A DNA stretch of 64,000 nt from contig OZ010792.1 in the NCBI GenBank assembly GCA_963932465.1, positions 279,293,836-279,357,835 on the forward strand, read 5' to 3'. Each line of letters starts with the position of its first letter. The first letter of the stretch is position 1. Shown here in pieces: positions 51,419-54,400 of this stretch. The notes below the pieces were generated by a model, which saw only the letters and a list, made by a program, of their open reading frames with translations, had not been told where the DNA came from and did no database searches. Position numbers and translations under genes: made by a program. This DNA is from Maratus speciosus. Taxonomy: Eukaryota; Arthropoda; Arachnida; Araneae; Salticidae.

Positions 51419-54400
51419 GGATCTTTTGGTTTTTTCTTGTTTTATTCTTTTACATTTCTTTCTTTATTATTATTATTTATATTTTTTAATTTACTTCTTT
51501 TATTTTATTTTAATTTTGTTTATTTCTTTTATTTCCATTTTTTCCCTATCAATTTCTCTTCTAGTTTTTTGGCAACACTTTTCTCTTCTGTATGTTCCCC
51601 TTTCAGCTAGCTCCATTTGTCGCATTCTTTGCAACATTCTCTCCCTTTCAGTTCATTTTTGGCCTTGTCCGCTTACGGACACGTGTTTACTGTAGCTGAT
51701 GACAAGCTGTTATATTTTTAGCTCGAAACGCGTCCTATGTTTTGCTTTTATTTTATGGTGATTTTTTACAAAGTTTTATTATTTTAATTTAAATTACCTA
51801 GTTGGTTTTTAAGAAATCAACACACCATACTCATTTTAGCTTTTAACTGACTAGGATTAGGACATAATCCTTTTTTTTTTCATTCATGAAATACCCTTGA
51901 AATTCACCAATGTGGGTGGAAATAACAGTATATTTTAACACATTATTGGTTTTCTTGAGTAAACATTAAGATGCTTGAATTTTTCAAAGGACCTTTCTTT
52001 TTCTTGTTTCTTTCTTTCTTTGGAAATTGCTATGAATCCCATTCTTTTCTCAAACAATAAAGCACTCCTCAAAAATATCGTTATGCAGAAATTAGAATTG
52101 CAGCTTCTTTGAAAGAACGAAAAAGTTTCAACACTTTAAAGGGATCCGCATAACGTTGTCAATTTCTGTTGTAGAGATTCAACAAAAGATACACGAAATG
52201 GCATCGTCCCCACCTCAACCCATTAGCGTCAAAAATTATGGCGCCACATGCCTTTTGACAGGATATAATCCTATTTTGTTCACTAACTGTCGAAACGTCA
52301 GTGAGGTTTACCATTGACACCTGAAAAGTATTTTCGTTTGCTTGTCTGTCTGTTCCGCGAAAACTGCCGATAAAAACATTGGATTTATATCTTGGGGGAG
52401 CGACCGCCCCTATCGATCCCCCCCGCCCCTCGTGGATGCGCGCCTAGGGGAATCTCCTCCTGGTGGCACTTGTGCGTTTTTTCCGCGGACCTATGACGAA
52501 ATTTACGTATTTTTTCGCGATTCTTTGACGAAATGCGCATTTTTTGTGGGACTCTTTCGCGAATTTCGCGTTTTTTCTGCGATCCTTTGACAAAATTTGC
52601 GTTTCTTTCTGCGAGCCTTTGACGAAATTCACGTTTTTGTGGTCCTTTGATGAAATTTCTGATTTTTTGGCGAAATTCACCTTTTTTCGGCACTTCTTAA
52701 ATGAAATTCACGTTTATGCTCGATCCTTTGACGAAATTCGCGTTTTTTTTGCGTGATCCTTTGACGAAATTCGCGTTTTTGCGCGATTTTTTGATTTGCG
52801 AACGATTGGCGAAATTGATTTCTTTTGGCGACCATTTGTCGAAGTTCGCGATAATCGGTGGATTTATATTTTTTTATCCAAAAGGGGGGGGGCGATCTCC
52901 CCCCCCCCCTTCCTTGGATCCGCGCCAGTGAAGAGACACACCACTTAGATGACACATTTTGACTTTCTAGGATGTTAAAGGCCCGTCAGATTTCTGAAGG
53001 GGATCCTTTTTCAGAGATTATCCTCTTTCAGAAATCTGATATAAAAAAATGGATGTGATGGTTATGTTTTTCAGCTTTCGATAAGTGGTTCTTATGTATT
53101 TTTTAGTGCTGAATCCAAAAATGATCTTCATTTTTTACCATGTCATCACGTTAGGATTTTCCATAAATCGCAAATTTTTAAAAAGTCTTACATCAAAATC
53201 AATTATCAAAAGTTAAAAAAGATAATCATCGCAGGCTTGTGTTATTAACGTTGTTCACCATAACTAAAAGAACAAAAAATAAGATAAATAATTACCATAG
53301 TATAAGAGTAAACAGAAAAAGAAAAAAAAAGACATTTAATAAATAAATTCTGTTATAACGTTTTTAATTTTATGACCTAATAAGTAACAATAAACGATAT
53401 TTTGAGGAGAGGGCGGATTATAAAATAAGAGTGCTGGATAACAGAGTGTTTCGGTTAATCGGATGTCGGATAATCGAAAGTGTGTAATATTTTTTAATCG
53501 CATTAATTTCATATTCATTTAATAATTAACTGCAAGGAAGGATGTGAGCAACAGAAATTATAACTACGTTGATTATATGTCACTCGGTATCGCCCCCCCC
53601 CCCCCAAAACGATCCTCTGGATCCGCCCCTGAGTTAACGTTATGAATGTCCAAAATTGGCCTCTTTAGCATAAAATAATAAAATTTTAAGATATTTATAC
53701 AAAGCTTTTACAATAAATTATGTCATTTTCTGTCTCTGAATAGAATTAAAAACTCGGTGTAAAAAAAAAAATAATAATAAAGGCAATGATAATTAAAGTT
53801 ATGTTTGAAAGGCTTAAAGTTATGACGTGTATCCAGTGCCCACCTTTTGAGAATCGCCCACATAAAAAAAATTCAAGTGCATATCTTTCGTAGTTTATGA
53901 GAAAGGATGCACTAATTTAACAGGACCTATATTGGGCATTCTGATTGCTCTTAAGCAAGATTTATTTTTGAGCAAATAAATGTAAGTGCTGTAAAAGATT
54001 TTATTTCCGGTAATCACAATATTAAAGTAGTTACAATTGACTAATTTTAACACAATTATTCTAATTGGTAAATAAATCCCAAGAGTTGAAATTTTCCAAC
54101 TGAGTGAAAAAATATGCAGGTCAGGATTCGAACCAGGGATCTTTTTGACCACGGACCTAACAATCTTGGCGGAATCCTGGCCTGGACAGTTTTTCACCCA
54201 GTTGTAAAATTACAACTTCTGTGATTTATTTACCAATTAGAATAATTGTGTTAAAATGAATCAAGTGTAATTACATATACAACGTTTGTTGGAGTTCCAT
54301 TACATGCTATTTATTCTGTCGAGCTGATACATATATCAGACCAGATGTCATAATCAATAACATTTCTGGGTGATTTGTGTGTCCACCAGATTTGTTCGGA

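Larger units (their letters stand above)
48570..51790. mobile_element. Head-to-head pair of Penelope-like retroelements
   Basis: Two copies of one Penelope-like element point away from each other. The minus-strand copy (48570-49686) is 5'-truncated and keeps the linker, the GIY-YIG domain and the 3' tail. The plus-strand copy (49690-51790) also keeps the reverse transcriptase. The 3' tails are near-identical and inverted (phrases GGACACGTGTTTACTGTAGC, GCTCGAAACGCGTCC, TATTTTATGGTGATTTTTT). The plus copy contains an A50-G10 tract at 51362-51420 where the minus copy has a short run. Inverted, partially duplicated arrangements are known for Penelope-like elements. Confidence 0.9.
47443..53862. 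mobile_element. Large inverted-end element enclosing minisatellites and a Penelope pair
   Basis: The left end TTTGGGTGATTCTCAAAAGG and the inverted right end TGTGGGCGATTCTCAAAAGG match over about 24 bases, and an AGGCCAATTTT phrase sits inside each end. The flanks are CA and TA, so the duplication is mutated or absent. Inside, in concentric order, lie GC-rich minisatellite arms and a Penelope-like pair. That all of this belongs to one element is an inference. Confidence 0.5.
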
